DNA of 64,000 nt from CAJCIT01 sp963771305 (lineage in GTDB: Bacteria; Acidobacteriota; Terriglobia; Bryobacterales; Bryobacteraceae), in NCBI GenBank assembly GCA_963771305.1, contig CAVYTS010000016.1:1-64000 (forward strand), given 5' to 3'. Of this stretch, positions 27,155 to 37,086 are shown piece by piece. Numbering within the stretch: position 1 is the first letter of the stretch; the number at the start of each line of letters is the position of its first letter. Made by a program: the position numbers and the translations under genes. The notes beneath the pieces are model-generated. The model did no database searches. It saw nothing but the letters and a program-made list of their open reading frames with translations, and had not been told where the DNA came from.

Positions 27155-28144
27155 ATGAGACCAACTACTCACAGCACCTTCCCATCGAAATCAATTCTGG
27201 CTGTCCAGATCGCAGTTTTATTATGTGCCCTGGCACCCCTCGCCGCGCCGCAGTCGAAACCAGACGCCGCTTCGCAACCCGCACAGCTCTCGTTTGCCAC
27301 ACCCAAAGAAGCTGCCGATGCATTCGTTAAGGCGGCAGCGGACTTTGACGTGCCCGTTCTACTGCAGATTCTTGGACCGGACGGCAAGACTATCGTTTCT
27401 TCCGCCGATGCCGTCGCCGATAAGAACACCGCCATCGCATTTGCCGTGCAAGCCCACGAAAAGATGGAGGTGGTCACCGACCCCAAGAACCCGAAGCGCG
27501 CCACTCTGCAAGTCGGCAACGAGAATTGGCCCTCTCCGATTCCTATAGTGAATCGGGCCGGCAAATGGCAGTTTGACACCAAGGCGGGCCTTCGGGAGAT
27601 TCTGTATCGCCGGATCGGAACCAACGAGCTCGACGCGATCACTGTTTGCCGCGGTTTTGATGATGCCCAAAAGGAGTACGCCGAACAAATCCACGACAAT
27701 TCCGGGGTGAATCAATACGCGCAGAAGTTTATCAGCACCCCCGGGACGCAGGACGGCTTGGCTTGGAAAAACCCGGATGGTAATTGGGGAGGTCCGATCG
27801 GGGAAAAGGTGGCCGAGGCCCTTGCCGAGGGCTATGGTGACAAAGCCAAGCCTTTCCACGGTTACTATTTCAAGGTGCTCAAAGGGCAGGGCCCCAATGC
27901 GCCGTTGGGCCAACTCGACTACGTGATTGAGGGAGCGATGATCGGTGGATTTGCCATGGTCGCCGTACCGGCCGAATATCGCGTCACCGGTGTGAACACC
28001 TTCATGGTCAGCTACGACGGGTTGGTTTATCAGAAGGACCTAGGCCCGGATTCCCTGAACATCGTCAAGAACATGGATCGCTACAATCCGGACAAGACGT
28101 GGCACATAACCGACGACAACTGGCCCCCTGACAGCAGCAATTGA
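27155..28144 (+). CDS. DUF2950 secreted protein
   Basis: Translation is taken from the ATG at 27155 (MRPTTHSTF...), giving 329 residues with a signal peptide (ILAVQIAVLLCALAPLAAPQ). An in-frame start at 27137 would add six residues. The body shows DUF2950 features: ATPKEAADAFVKAAADFDVPVLLQILGPDG near the N-terminus, LAWKNPDGNWGGPIGEKVAEALAEGY in the middle, GYYFKVLKGQGPNAP, and MVSYDGLVYQKDLGPDS near the end. The family is periplasmic or secreted and of unknown function. Its stop overlaps the TTG start option of the following SulP gene. Confidence 0.9.
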   Translation: MRPTTHSTFPSKSILAVQIAVLLCALAPLAAPQSKPDAASQPAQLSFATPKEAADAFVKAAADFDVPVLLQILGPDGKTIVSSADAVADKNTAIAFAVQAHEKMEVVTDPKNPKRATLQVGNENWPSPIPIVNRAGKWQFDTKAGLREILYRRIGTNELDAITVCRGFDDAQKEYAEQIHDNSGVNQYAQKFISTPGTQDGLAWKNPDGNWGGPIGEKVAEALAEGYGDKAKPFHGYYFKVLKGQGPNAPLGQLDYVIEGAMIGGFAMVAVPAEYRVTGVNTFMVSYDGLVYQKDLGPDSLNIVKNMDRYNPDKTWHITDDNWPPDSSN

Positions 28145-28149
28145 GTCAA

Positions 28150-29868
28150 ATGGTCCCGAGCGGGCTCGGGAAGGTTGATGACAGGAATCTCAACTTGAAC
28201 GGGAACCCTCCGTTGAAACATTGGCTGCGGGGGTACGAAGCGGCGTGGCTGCCGGCCGATATCATCGCCGGAATTACGCTGGCGGCGTACCTTCTTCCTT
28301 CAGCCCTTGGCGACGCCTCGCTCGCGAATCTTCCTCCGGAAGCCGGCCTGTATGCGTGCTTGTTTTCAGGACTGGTCTTTTGGCTCTTCTGCAGTTCACG
28401 CCACACAGCGATTGCGGTGACGTCCGCGATCTCGCTGTTGGTCGGCTCGTCGCTTGGCGAACTGGCTGACGGTGATACTTCACGCTTCGGTGCGTTGGCG
28501 GCATGCACCGCGTTGATGGTAGCGGCTCTCGCCTTCATCGCTTGGCTCGTGCGGGCGGGAGCCGTGCTCAATTTTGTCTCAGAGACCGTGCTGGTTGGTT
28601 TCAAGTGCGGAATTGCACTCGTCCTGACCAGTACTCAACTGCCAAAGCTCTTTGGCTTCAAAGGCTCTCACGGCAACTTCTGGCAACGGATGGGATACTT
28701 CTTCCAGCATGTCAGTGAGACCCAGGCTCTCTCGCTCATGTTGGGGGTTGGCGCCCTTGTCTTTCTGTTGCTCGGCAAGCGGTTTCTGAAGAACAAGCCC
28801 GTCGCGCTGGTGGTGATGATCGCCGCCATTGCTCTGGCCTCCCTCCAGAATCTAGGCGAGCGCGGCGTCCAACTGCTGGGGGCGGTTCCGAAGGGCCTAC
28901 CGAGGCTGGGATTACCTGCCGTGCATGCCAGTGATGTGAATGACCTGCTGCCGCTGGCGATGGCCTGCTTCCTGCTCGGTGCCGTCGAGACGGCCGCCAT
29001 TGGTAGGATGTTTGCCATCAAACATGGCACGCGTTTCGTTGCGAACCGGGAGTTTCTCGCCTTGGCTGGGTCGAACTTGCTGGCCGGTCTTGGGCGGAGT
29101 TTTCCCGTCAGCGGGGGAATGTCCCAGTCACTGGTCAACGAAAGCGCGGGAGCTCGAACGCCTCTTTCGGGATTTATTGCGGCCTTGATCACACTATTCG
29201 TCGCGCTGTTTTTTTCCGACCTGTTACGCAATCTGCCGCAATCCGTCCTCGCGGCCGTGGTGCTGGTGGCTGTGACCGGCCTCTTTAAAGTGGATGCTCT
29301 CCAACGCCTTTGGAAGTTTAACCGGGGCGAATTTGCAATCGCAATCGCGGCGCTGATCGGCGTACTGGGATCGGGCATCCTGCGCGGCGTTCTCATCGGT
29401 GTCGTGCTGTCATTACTGCTGCTCTTGCGCCGTGCCTCGCGTCCATTCATTACCGAACTCGCCCGTGTGCCGGGAACCTCGTATTTTGCCGACTTTGTTC
29501 GGCATCCCGAAAACGAGCGGGTGCCCGGTGTGCTTGTGTTCCGGAGTGAGAGCTCACTGCTGTACTTCAACGTGGACTATGTCCGCGACCAGTTCTTTGC
29601 GCTGCTGGCGCAGCGCTCGGATCCCGTGAAGTTGGTTATTTACTTTCTTGGGGCTGTGCCCTCAGTGGATCTGAGCGGAGCCGAGTTACTCAGTGAGCTT
29701 CACGCCACGCTCAAAGGCCGCGGTATCGAATTGAAGCTGGCAGAAGCCCGCAGCAGCGTTTGCGAAACGCTCGAGCGCGCGAGGTATATGGACCACTGCG
29801 GGTCGGTGTCAGCAAACCAAACCGTGGCCGATCTGTTGGCCAAGCAGATGGCGTTGCGAGGCGGATGA
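28150..29868 (+). CDS. SulP-family anion transporter with STAS domain
   Basis: From the ATG at 28150 the protein has 572 residues. A TTG at 28141, overlapping the previous stop as TTGA, is an alternative start. About twelve to fourteen membrane segments begin with DIIAGITLAAYLLPSALGDASLANLPPEAGLYA, the SulP signature region. A C-terminal STAS domain (about residues 430-565) holds GVLVFRSESSLLYFNV and VKLVIYFLGAVPSVDLSGAELL. SulP proteins carry sulfate, bicarbonate or other anions across the inner membrane. The substrate is not evident. It is intact. Confidence 0.92.
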   Translation: MVPSGLGKVDDRNLNLNGNPPLKHWLRGYEAAWLPADIIAGITLAAYLLPSALGDASLANLPPEAGLYACLFSGLVFWLFCSSRHTAIAVTSAISLLVGSSLGELADGDTSRFGALAACTALMVAALAFIAWLVRAGAVLNFVSETVLVGFKCGIALVLTSTQLPKLFGFKGSHGNFWQRMGYFFQHVSETQALSLMLGVGALVFLLLGKRFLKNKPVALVVMIAAIALASLQNLGERGVQLLGAVPKGLPRLGLPAVHASDVNDLLPLAMACFLLGAVETAAIGRMFAIKHGTRFVANREFLALAGSNLLAGLGRSFPVSGGMSQSLVNESAGARTPLSGFIAALITLFVALFFSDLLRNLPQSVLAAVVLVAVTGLFKVDALQRLWKFNRGEFAIAIAALIGVLGSGILRGVLIGVVLSLLLLLRRASRPFITELARVPGTSYFADFVRHPENERVPGVLVFRSESSLLYFNVDYVRDQFFALLAQRSDPVKLVIYFLGAVPSVDLSGAELLSELHATLKGRGIELKLAEARSSVCETLERARYMDHCGSVSANQTVADLLAKQMALRGG

Positions 29869-29879
29869 TCTTCTGAGGA

Positions 29880-30946
29880 TTACTTGAGACCCACGGAAGC
29901 GGGCGAATAGAGATTGAAGTCGAGTTTGTTGGCGACGTACTCGATTACTCGCTGTGCTCTGTCACTGTTCCCGCTTGATCGAGGCGGGGGGAGAATACGG
30001 CGATGGCGCCCTTACCCGGAACGATTGCAACGATTCCGCCACCAACCCCGCTTTTTGCCAGAAGACCCACGTGCCAGGCCCACCCGCCCGAGGAATCGTA
30101 GAGACCCGCCATGGTCATGGTCGACAGAATGTATGGGATGTCTTCTGGCTTGATGACGTGTTCACCGGTGGTGGGATTCACCCCGTTGTTGGCCAGGGTC
30201 GCGCCCATACGGGCCAACTGAGACGCATTCACGCCGACCGAGCATTGCCTGATATGAATATATCGACCGATTCAAACGGATCGGCGTAAATCCGCTCGTA
30301 CTTGGCGAGAAGCATGGCGAGCGCCTTATTGCCGGCGTTGGTGGCGGCTTCCGAATTGTAGACTTCGTCAATCAGTGTGAGTTTCTCACCAGCCGCTCTG
30401 CCGTAGAAATCGAGGATCTTGTTCCATTTCTCGTCCTCGTTCCTCCCGGAGATCAGGCTTGTGGTGGCGATTGCGCCCGCGTTCACAAGGGGGTTGCCGG
30501 TGTGCGTGGGCATGTCTACCACAGCCAGCACGGAATTGAACGGACGGCCGGTCGGCTCCGAACCAATCCGCTGGAAGACCTGTCGTAACCGAGTTCTTCC
30601 ATGGCCAACGCCAGCGTGTAGGCTTTGGAAATCGACTGGATTGAGAAGGAATACTTGACGTCACCGATTTCAAAAACCTGGTCGTCGACGCTGACCACAG
30701 CTGTGCCGAACAGCTCGGAAGCGACTTGCGCCAGATAGGGGATGTAGTGCGCATTATTGCCGGTCGTGTCGCTGAGGAATTTTTTGGTATGCCCCGCAGA
30801 CGGCTGACTCCACACGCTCGCGGTTGGGCGCGACAAGGCTTCGTTTGGTTTGGGTTTGGGCATACATGGGAGCGACCCAAACCACGGCGACGAGGAAACA
30901 TTGCGGCCAATGTCAATGCCTTGAACCGAGAGCTAATTCTGAACAT
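29880..30946 (-). pseudogene. glsA: Glutaminase (GlsA family) with several frameshifts
   Basis: Pieces in successive frames form one exported glutaminase. A signal peptide is read from 30946 (MFRISSRFKALTLAA, then in another frame FLVAVVWVAPMYAQ). 30863-30516 follows with the catalytic-serine block VKYSFSIQSISKAYTLALAMEELG. 30531-30229 carries GNPLVNAGAIAT, and 30232-29945 carries GLYDSSGGWAWHVGLLAKSGVGGGIVAIVPGKGAIAVFSP. The last frame reads RVIEYVANKLDFNLYSPASVGLK to the stop at 29880-29882. At least four indels are needed. The intact enzyme would hydrolyse glutamine to glutamate and ammonia in the periplasm. Confidence 0.88.
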
Positions 30947-31033
30947 TTGCTGCCTCCTGAAACTCTTATTGCGTGATGTCGCTTCTCTCTAGAACTCAAT
31001 ACAGGCTCCGCCCACTGGAATGCGGACGGTTCT

Positions 31034-32387
31034 TTAAAACTCAAAGCCTTTGTTCCAGTCGTACTTGAAAGAAAACTGTGTCCGGAAGTAGTTCACGCTA
31101 TAGCCGTCGAGCGCGTAGACACGCCGGCCAAACTGAAGCTCGCCTCCGATGGTGACTCTTTTCAAGGGGTTATACAGGAGATTGGTAAGGGCATAGTATC
31201 CATGATGAAAATCGCTCGCCAACTGAGCATCGGAGTTTGTGATGCTCACCATGGAGAAGCCGATGGAACTCGTGAACCGATTACTCCAGGTGTGATCGAG
31301 AAAAGCGACAATACCCAGTACCGGCAGGGGGACGCCGTTAATGGGCGAGATGGAATCGTAGAACGTGTAGACGAGCTGAAACTTGCCGATATCTTTCTCG
31401 GTGAAGTTGAGGTTTGAGCTTACGGTGGCGCCCCAGCCAAACGCCGTTCCCACTGAGATCATACGGAAGCGGAACTGTATCCACCCAGGCGATTTCCCGG
31501 AGACTGCCACCAAACTCCACGTAGCCCCATTTCCTGGTGAAGCGAGTATTCCCGGAGATATCTGGCCATTTGAACTGAGGAGTGACGTTTGCGAGTTCAA
31601 TGTGGCCCGTGTACGTCCCCTGGTCGGCGCTCGCGCCTGGGCTCGAGAGCAACCGTAATGCTGTTATTTCCCTGCAGCGGCATCCAGCGGAATTGGGGGT
31701 TACGGAAGAAGACCATGCCGTTCGGACCCCAATACTCCAATAAGTTGGAGAAGACGTCAATGTCGATGAACGCGCTATAGGTCTGCCCTGCGCCGAAGTG
31801 GCCGAGTTCTCCATAGGCCTGACGCAAGCAGAATGTCGTCTGTCCGGCATTCACGCCCGTTCCAAACAGTCGAATTCAAAGACCGTTTTCAGGTTGCCGA
31901 GAACCGTCGGGGTAAGGGTCTTAACACCAAAGCGAGTCTGCCTTACACCCCAGAACGTCTTACCGTTCGGCGCGAACTCACCAGAAAAGGCAGGTAGTTT
32001 TGTGGGGCGGAGAACATCAAACCAGGCGGGATCATTGGTCCCCGTTTTGGTAGCCGGCATCGACATGACAAAGCCGTAGAAGTCGATTGAGCTGCCCGTC
32101 TCAGTCTTGGCCGGTTCCGGCGGTTCCGCCACCACCGTCTGCACGACGCCTGTCTCGCGAGCCGGTTCGACGTTACTCTTCCTGACCGCGATCATCTGAC
32201 TCTTGAGTTCCTGAAGTTCTTGCTCGAGAAATTAAATTTTCTTCTGCATTTGATCCAGATTCGGCTTCTCAGGAGGTCGGTCCTGAGCACAAGCGGCTAT
32301 TGGTACAAGCACCGTCAGAAGCAGCGCCACCATCGCTAAGATCGGGACTTGTTTAGAAACTATCGGGTTGTTGTATTTCACTACCAT
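31034..32387 (-). pseudogene. DcaP-like outer-membrane porin, frameshifts and a stop
   Basis: A good start follows AAGGAGG (ATG 32387 or GTG 32381) with signal peptide MVALLLTVLVPIAACAQ and a coiled-coil segment (LDQMQKKI-stop-FLEQELQELKSQM). An in-frame TAA near 32234 interrupts the coiled coil. Then FYGFVMS, WGVRQTRFGVK and FEFD lead into another frame (RQAYGELGHFGAGQTYSAFIDIDVFSN). Further shifts precede the last piece, 31600-31034, ending FSFKYDWNKGFEF with a terminal Phe. The order is that of DcaP-type porins: periplasmic coiled coil plus beta barrel. At least three lesions make it a pseudogene as written. Confidence 0.8.
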
Positions 32388-32730
32388 CCTCCTTGGCCGA
32401 AGGTGTTTGAATCGTCTCGTTCACAAGTCGTTTCAAAGCGGGGTTGGGCACGCGAAGTAGTGCTGAATCAGGGCCATCGCGATGTCCTTGCTAGAGCAGG
32501 TAGGCCACAAAGGGGGCCGAATGCAAGACCTGACGCGGAAACTCAATAGAATGACGCTTCAGCCGATTGCGACATTCGTGATCCCGTTGAAGCGGCCCGC
32601 AGCGCACGAAATATCGTGCTCTCACCATATATGCAGTGCGCAAAATTGCAGTGCTCTCATTAATAGATTGCATAGGTGCGTGATAACTCAACGTTTAGGA
32701 CCCCGGAGATGCGATTGCACCGTAGTTGGC
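32388..32730. other. Intergenic region between divergent decayed genes
   Basis: These about 340 bp separate the minus-strand porin remnant from the plus-strand aspartase remnant. No gene is recognised. The AAGGAGG site just left of it belongs to the porin start. An AT-rich part (about 32605-32690) could hold promoters for the plus-strand gene, but I see no clear boxes. Confidence 0.4.
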
Positions 32731-33474
32731 ATGCCGCAAACCATCCTCAATGTGCGAACTGAGCACGACTTACTCGGCCAACGCGAAGTGCCGGTGGCCG
32801 CTTACTATGGCGTCCAAGCTCTACGAGGGTTGGAGAACTTTCGGATCTCGGGCGTGCCTTTAAGTGAGCCCAAAAATCGCCGCCGCCATTGAAACGGCGT
32901 GCCGCGAACTCATTGGCGGATTACTCCATGATCAGTTCAAGCTCGATGTCTTCCAAGGCGGTGCTGGAACCTCGACCAATATGAATGCGAACGAAGTCAT
33001 CGCCAATCGCGCCCTGGAACATTTTGGGTAAACGGAAGGGCGACTACGAAGATTGCGATCCTCATGATCACGTGAACGCCTCGCAATCCACCAATGACGC
33101 GTACCTTCCACTCTGCACGTTGCTCTCGCGCTGGGGAACTGCAAGCTGATCGAGGAGTTGCGAAGCCTCGCAAACGCTTTTCGCGTCAAGGGCGCGGAAC
33201 TCGCACACATCGTCAAGATTGGACGTACTCAGCTACAGGACGCGGTCCCGATGACGTTAGGGCAGGAATTTGAGGCGTGCACGGAGCCTTGAAGACGAGG
33301 TCGAAGCACTCCACCGCGTTGAGAGTGTGCTCTACGAGGTGAATATGGGAGGCACTGCGATTGGTACGGGATTAAATGCGCCTCCCGGCTTCGCGGAGCG
33401 CTGCACCGCTCAACTGGCAAAAATTACGGGAATGCCAATAAGACTTGCGCTGAATCTTGTCGAAGCACTGGCCT
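32731..33474 (+). pseudogene. aspA: Aspartate ammonia-lyase, frameshifted and truncated
   Basis: The start reads VRTEHDLLGQREVPVAAYYGVQALRGLENFRISG, a typical aspartase/fumarase N-terminus. Later frames give QGGAGTSTNMNANEVIANRALEHFG (about 32945-33030), HDHVNASQSTNDAYLPLC, IGRTQLQDAVPMTLGQEF and VNMGGTAIGTGLNAPPGF. Homology stops near NLVEALA at about 33474. The C-terminal half, including the superfamily signature GSS..P.K.N, is absent. At least four frame changes are needed. The enzyme would release ammonia from aspartate; with the broken glutaminase beside it, two ammonia-releasing genes have decayed together. Confidence 0.88.
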
Positions 33475-33567
33475 TTATCGAAGAGCTTCACAACAGCGGT
33501 CATGAGTGCGCCTTCAAATCACCAGCTTGTCGCTCGCCCTTTGCGTCGTGCCGCACTTCCGTATACT

Positions 33568-34182
33568 TCAACTCTTCCGGCGAATGATCGCGAACCAGAC
33601 CTTCGGACCGTCCTCGGAGAATGAAAGATCCTCCAAGTCCTGGCGGACATCCGCGTGCCCTGCTCGGATCTCTTCAACCGTCCAAGCATCATCAAAAGCG
33701 GCCCGAATCTCCCGCTGCGAGACCCGCCGGGGACCTTGCGTGCCGGGCTCCTCGTCGCTGAAACATAGTAGCAACAGCCGTCCGCCTGGCTCGGTGACAT
33801 GGGTAAGCCCGGCGACGTACCGAATGCGGTCCTCGTCGGAGAAAACGTGGAATAGACCGCTGTCGATTACGGTGGCAAATCGCTTGTCCCAATCCCCAAG
33901 CGTCATCGCGTCTTTCACCTGGAATTCCACGGTCAAGCGACGCTCGGCCGCTTTGCGGCGAGCCATGCGGATCGCTTCGTCGACGAAATCGATGCCGGAG
34001 ACTTGGTGTCCGCTGGCCGCCAAGAAGAGCGCGTTCTCGCCCGTGCCGCAGCCGGCATCGAGAACCGGGCTGGTGACAAGATCGACCGATTCGGCGATGG
34101 CCCCTTGCGGCTTGCCGATGTCCCAGGGCGCCTTGCCGGCATAGGCGGTTTCGAAAGTGCCACGATCTCGCAGATGGCTCAT
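33568..34182 (-). CDS. Class I SAM-dependent methyltransferase
   Basis: The 204-residue protein starts MSHLRDRGTFETAYAGKAPWDIGKPQGAIAE, a pattern common in small-molecule or thiopurine-type methyltransferases. Motif I is VLDAGCGTGENALFLA, the post-I acidic residue lies in VSGIDFVDEAI, and motif IV is near VIDSGLFHVFS. The WDIGKPQ segment resembles the aromatic cap of this group. The substrate is unknown. It is intact despite decayed neighbours on its left and may be an independent transcription unit. Confidence 0.88.
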   Translation of the reverse strand: MSHLRDRGTFETAYAGKAPWDIGKPQGAIAESVDLVTSPVLDAGCGTGENALFLAASGHQVSGIDFVDEAIRMARRKAAERRLTVEFQVKDAMTLGDWDKRFATVIDSGLFHVFSDEDRIRYVAGLTHVTEPGGRLLLLCFSDEEPGTQGPRRVSQREIRAAFDDAWTVEEIRAGHADVRQDLEDLSFSEDGPKVWFAIIRRKS

Positions 34183-34402
34183 GCGGGATTCCCTCTCTCA
34201 TTTTAACCGACCGTACCGCTGTTGCTGACGACCGCGGAGTACGGGCTGGAGGAATGTGGCCGTGTTGTCCCGGACGGATGACGCCAGCGGCAGATGCTCA
34301 GCTCTTCGAACGCCGTATTTGGGGGCGATGAGTGGCAAGTTCCGCGGCGACCTTGCCAGAAACGGTTGAGTTGTACGATGCTCGTTCCATGGAGATCGAT
34401 TC

Positions 34403-34876
34403 ATGAGCCAGGGCCGGATCAACGCCGCGGGCTTTTTCGTGCTGGGTGCTGTACTCTCGGCGATTGGAGCGGCGCAGACGGGAGCCATCGACCCGGCAGC
34501 AAGGAAAGACATCGACGCTGGAAATCAGGCTTGGGTGACGGGCATGAAAGATGGCAGGGCCGCCCCGATCGCGGCAACCTATGCCGAGAATGCAGTGGAC
34601 TGCGCAGCGACCGGAGAATGCGTGAAGGGCCGCGCGGCGATTGAAGACAACATGAGGACCCGAATTGCCAATCTCGGTCGCGCGATCTCCGCTTCTGCAA
34701 CTAGTGTGGGCTCTGTTCAACAAGGCGACTTCGTCTATGAATGGGGCCGGTCGGAGGTCAGCTTTGCAAATGGGCAGAAGGTGGCGCACCGTTATCTCAC
34801 GGTATGGCAGTGGCAGCCAGGGGGCGTCTGGAAGATCTTCCGAAATATGCCGATTCCGGATGACGCTCCACGATGA
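34403..34876 (+). CDS. Secreted SnoaL/DUF4440-like (NTF2-fold) protein
   Basis: The 157-residue protein has a signal peptide (INAAGFFVLGAVLSAIGAAQ). Its body has the NTF2-like pattern: a helix with DIDAGNQAWVTGMKDGRAAPIAATYAENAVDC, then KGRAAIEDNMRTRI, and strands FVYEWGRSEVSFA and YLTVWQWQPGGVWKIFRNMPIP. Such proteins range from polyketide cyclases to ligand binders and often have no assigned role. Nothing in the context indicates a substrate. The start ATG lies in a normal position with no strong ribosome-binding site. Confidence 0.75.
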   Translation: MSQGRINAAGFFVLGAVLSAIGAAQTGAIDPAARKDIDAGNQAWVTGMKDGRAAPIAATYAENAVDCAATGECVKGRAAIEDNMRTRIANLGRAISASATSVGSVQQGDFVYEWGRSEVSFANGQKVAHRYLTVWQWQPGGVWKIFRNMPIPDDAPR

Positions 34877-35207
34877 CCAGAGCGCTGAATCGGACATCGC
34901 AATGGTTCGCCGGCGAACGTGTTGCTCGGGAAAATTGGCAAGGCCACGGTCGCCCATTCGTCTTACTCGCTGATGTCCAGAAATCGGGTTCTGGGAGATC
35001 ATCTGGCGGATCAGTCCCGCTAAACGCCGTCCGCGGAAGCCATGAGTAAGAAGGCCGCATCTCGTTGAGATGGCGGGTGCGGTTCCTGCCAGGGCGTTAA
35101 CGTCTGATATCGCTAGCCCCGGAACCAATGCGAAGCTCCACTTGTCCGACATGCCGTTTATAACCGGCCAATAGTCAGGATGAGGGTTCGCGGCGAGCCA
35201 TGGAAAG
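34877..35207. other. Non-coding stretch before the truncated primase
   Basis: No credible gene is seen in these about 330 bp. The primase-like reading frame becomes recognisable only from about 35208, and an in-frame TGA lies at 35181. This is therefore the likely left breakpoint of the mobile cassette. I did not find an inverted repeat or attachment site here. Confidence 0.4.
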
Positions 35208-36041
35208 CTGTATTGCTTCCTCGTGGACCCCCGCAAGAGCCTGTTCTACTGTTACGGCTGTGGCCGCGGCGGTGACGTGATTCGCTTTGCCGAACTCTAT
35301 CCCCAGGTAAAGTTCCTACAAGCGTTGTCGCTGCTCCAGCAATGGCGTGGCTTGGCGCCGTTGCTGGATGAAGCCGCGAGTTTGTATCGCATGCAGTTAC
35401 ACCGCCACAGCGAGGCCATTGTCTATTTGGATCAGCGCGGTGTCCACTCGCCAGACCTGATCGAACACATGGGGATCGGCTACGCAACTGGCGGCTGCCT
35501 ACGAGGTTGGTTGATGCAACTGGGCTACTCCCTGCAGTCGCTACAGCAAGCCGGCCTGATCACTGCCGCCGGCTACGATTCCTACACGCATCGCATCGTC
35601 TTCCCGGTGGAAAGGAATCTTTATGGCCGCAGCTTGTCGGCTTCGGCGCCACCTCATCGTTTCTTGCCGGGCGCGAAGGGTGGCTTGTACTTATGGGACC
35701 AGGTCCCCCTATATCCAGAGGTGATTCTGGTCGAGAGGCTGTTCGATTACGCGGCATTGTGGCAAGCCGGTTTCCGCAATGTCACCTGCTCGATGGGAAA
35801 TCACCTCAGCGCTCACCAGTACCGGCAACTGTGTGACAGTTCGCGAACCGTCTACCTGGCTTTTGATGCCGATAGGAACTGTAGTGGGCAACAGGCGGCT
35901 CAATCGCTTGCCTGCCGACTCAGCGAGCAAGGCGTAAACGTGCGCACTGTGGCGCTGCGTGCGGGCCACGATCCGAACAGCTTCTTTGTTCAAGGCGGCG
36001 ACGCGCACCAGTTCCAGTCCCTTCTGGAGTCGGCCCAATGA
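35208..36041 (+). pseudogene. CHC2/TOPRIM primase-like protein, N-terminally truncated
   Basis: The frame is clear from about 35211 (CFLVDPRKSLFYCYGCGRGGDVIRF), the second half of a CHC2 zinc finger. The first Cys-His half of the finger is missing. A DnaG-like linker follows, then a TOPRIM domain with VILVERLFDYAALWQAGF and TVYLAFDADRNCSG. The motif glutamate and DxD-like acidic residues are present. A GTG at 35223 could start a 272-residue protein. It leads directly into two tyrosine recombinases (36085 and 37083). Primase plus recombinase suggests a mobile element that primes its own replication. The truncated finger probably abolishes primer synthesis. Confidence 0.75.
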
Positions 36042-36084
36042 TCTCCTTTCGCGTGGTTCATAAGCCCTCCAACAACCATGTGCG

Positions 36085-37086
36085 ATGCCCTATCGGATTG
36101 TCGAACAGGCGACCGGCCGTGAGATCGACTGGATCAACAAGTACCTCGACTACGAAACTCTTCGCCGTCTGGCCGACAACACTCTGCGAACGTACGCGCA
36201 CGAGCTATTGCACTTTCTCCGGTGGTGGGAGAGTGTTCACCACACTGAGGCGGTTGCCCAAGGTGATCTAACCGAAACGACCCTGCTCGACTATGTGCGA
36301 TTCCAGTCCAGCCAAGAACGCGAGTTGACTGGCGCCACCATTAACCAGCGGGTTGGCATTGTCGATCGCGCCTTGCGCATCGCATTTCCCGGCGCTCCCG
36401 GCCAAGTCGCTCCCGGACTTCAGCAGACGTATTGGCAGCGAGCACCAATGGGAATCGGCAAGCCACGCCTTGGCTTGAGCCGGTTGCGGATGAAGACACC
36501 CCAGCGAACTATAGTGCCGCTATCCGTGGACGAGGTGGCCCGATTTTGGTCCAGCTTCCGAAACTCACGGGATTTGGCCATCGTTGGTTTGATGCTGCTG
36601 CAGGGCCTCCGCTCCCATGAAGTTCTTGGGCTGAATCGCGACGATCTTCTGCTGTCGGAAGCGCAGATCCGCGTGTGCGGCAAAGGCGACAAGACCCGCT
36701 TCCTGCCGCTGGCCCCGGAAGCGATGCAACTCCTTGACCACTATCTGCGGCTGGAACGGCCGCACACTTCGACCAACACTTTGTTTGTCTCTCTCAAGGG
36801 TCCCGATCGTGGCGCCCGGATGACTCCCGCGGGGTTACGCTCACTGTTTCGCTACCATCGGCGGACGACCGGCGTCAAAACGGCCAACCCTGACCGGTTC
36901 CGTCACACCTTTGCCTCAGATATGGTGCGTGCTGGCGTCAGCCTGCCGGCCCTCATGCAGTTGATGGGGCACGCGCAAATCCAGACGACGTTGGTCTATG
37001 TGCAGGTCACTCCACTGGAGGTCTATCAGCAGTATGCGCGAGCTGTGGCGCAGCATATACGGCCCGCAGGTGGAACGCCGTTGTGA
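36085..37086 (+). CDS. Tyrosine recombinase 1 of a primase-linked cassette
   Basis: The 333-residue protein has a SAM-like N-terminal domain (about residues 20-115) and a catalytic domain with Arg176 (LQGLRSHEVLGL), Arg273, His296 (LMGHAQIQTT) and Tyr305. In box II the usual His of HxxR is Asp270 (NPDRFRHTFASD). That position is normally His, but related active enzymes tolerate change. The start ATG is 44 bp after the primase stop. The last bases overlap the GTG of the second recombinase (GTGA), so the two are coupled. Length and motifs suggest it is intact. Confidence 0.85.
   Translation: MPYRIVEQATGREIDWINKYLDYETLRRLADNTLRTYAHELLHFLRWWESVHHTEAVAQGDLTETTLLDYVRFQSSQERELTGATINQRVGIVDRALRIAFPGAPGQVAPGLQQTYWQRAPMGIGKPRLGLSRLRMKTPQRTIVPLSVDEVARFWSSFRNSRDLAIVGLMLLQGLRSHEVLGLNRDDLLLSEAQIRVCGKGDKTRFLPLAPEAMQLLDHYLRLERPHTSTNTLFVSLKGPDRGARMTPAGLRSLFRYHRRTTGVKTANPDRFRHTFASDMVRAGVSLPALMQLMGHAQIQTTLVYVQVTPLEVYQQYARAVAQHIRPAGGTPL

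Noticed and set aside
25944..27164. Long minus-strand frame opposite DUF3300
   Set aside because: It is a shadow of a GC- and repeat-rich coding sequence on the plus strand. Its product is Ala/Arg/Val rich with no domain.
28668..29570. 300-residue minus-strand frame within the SulP gene
   Set aside because: It is a Ser/Thr/Arg-rich shadow of the membrane-protein coding strand.
34298..35236. 312-residue minus-strand frame covering the secreted NTF2-like gene
   Set aside because: It is antisense to a gene with a signal peptide and a coherent fold. It has no domain of its own.
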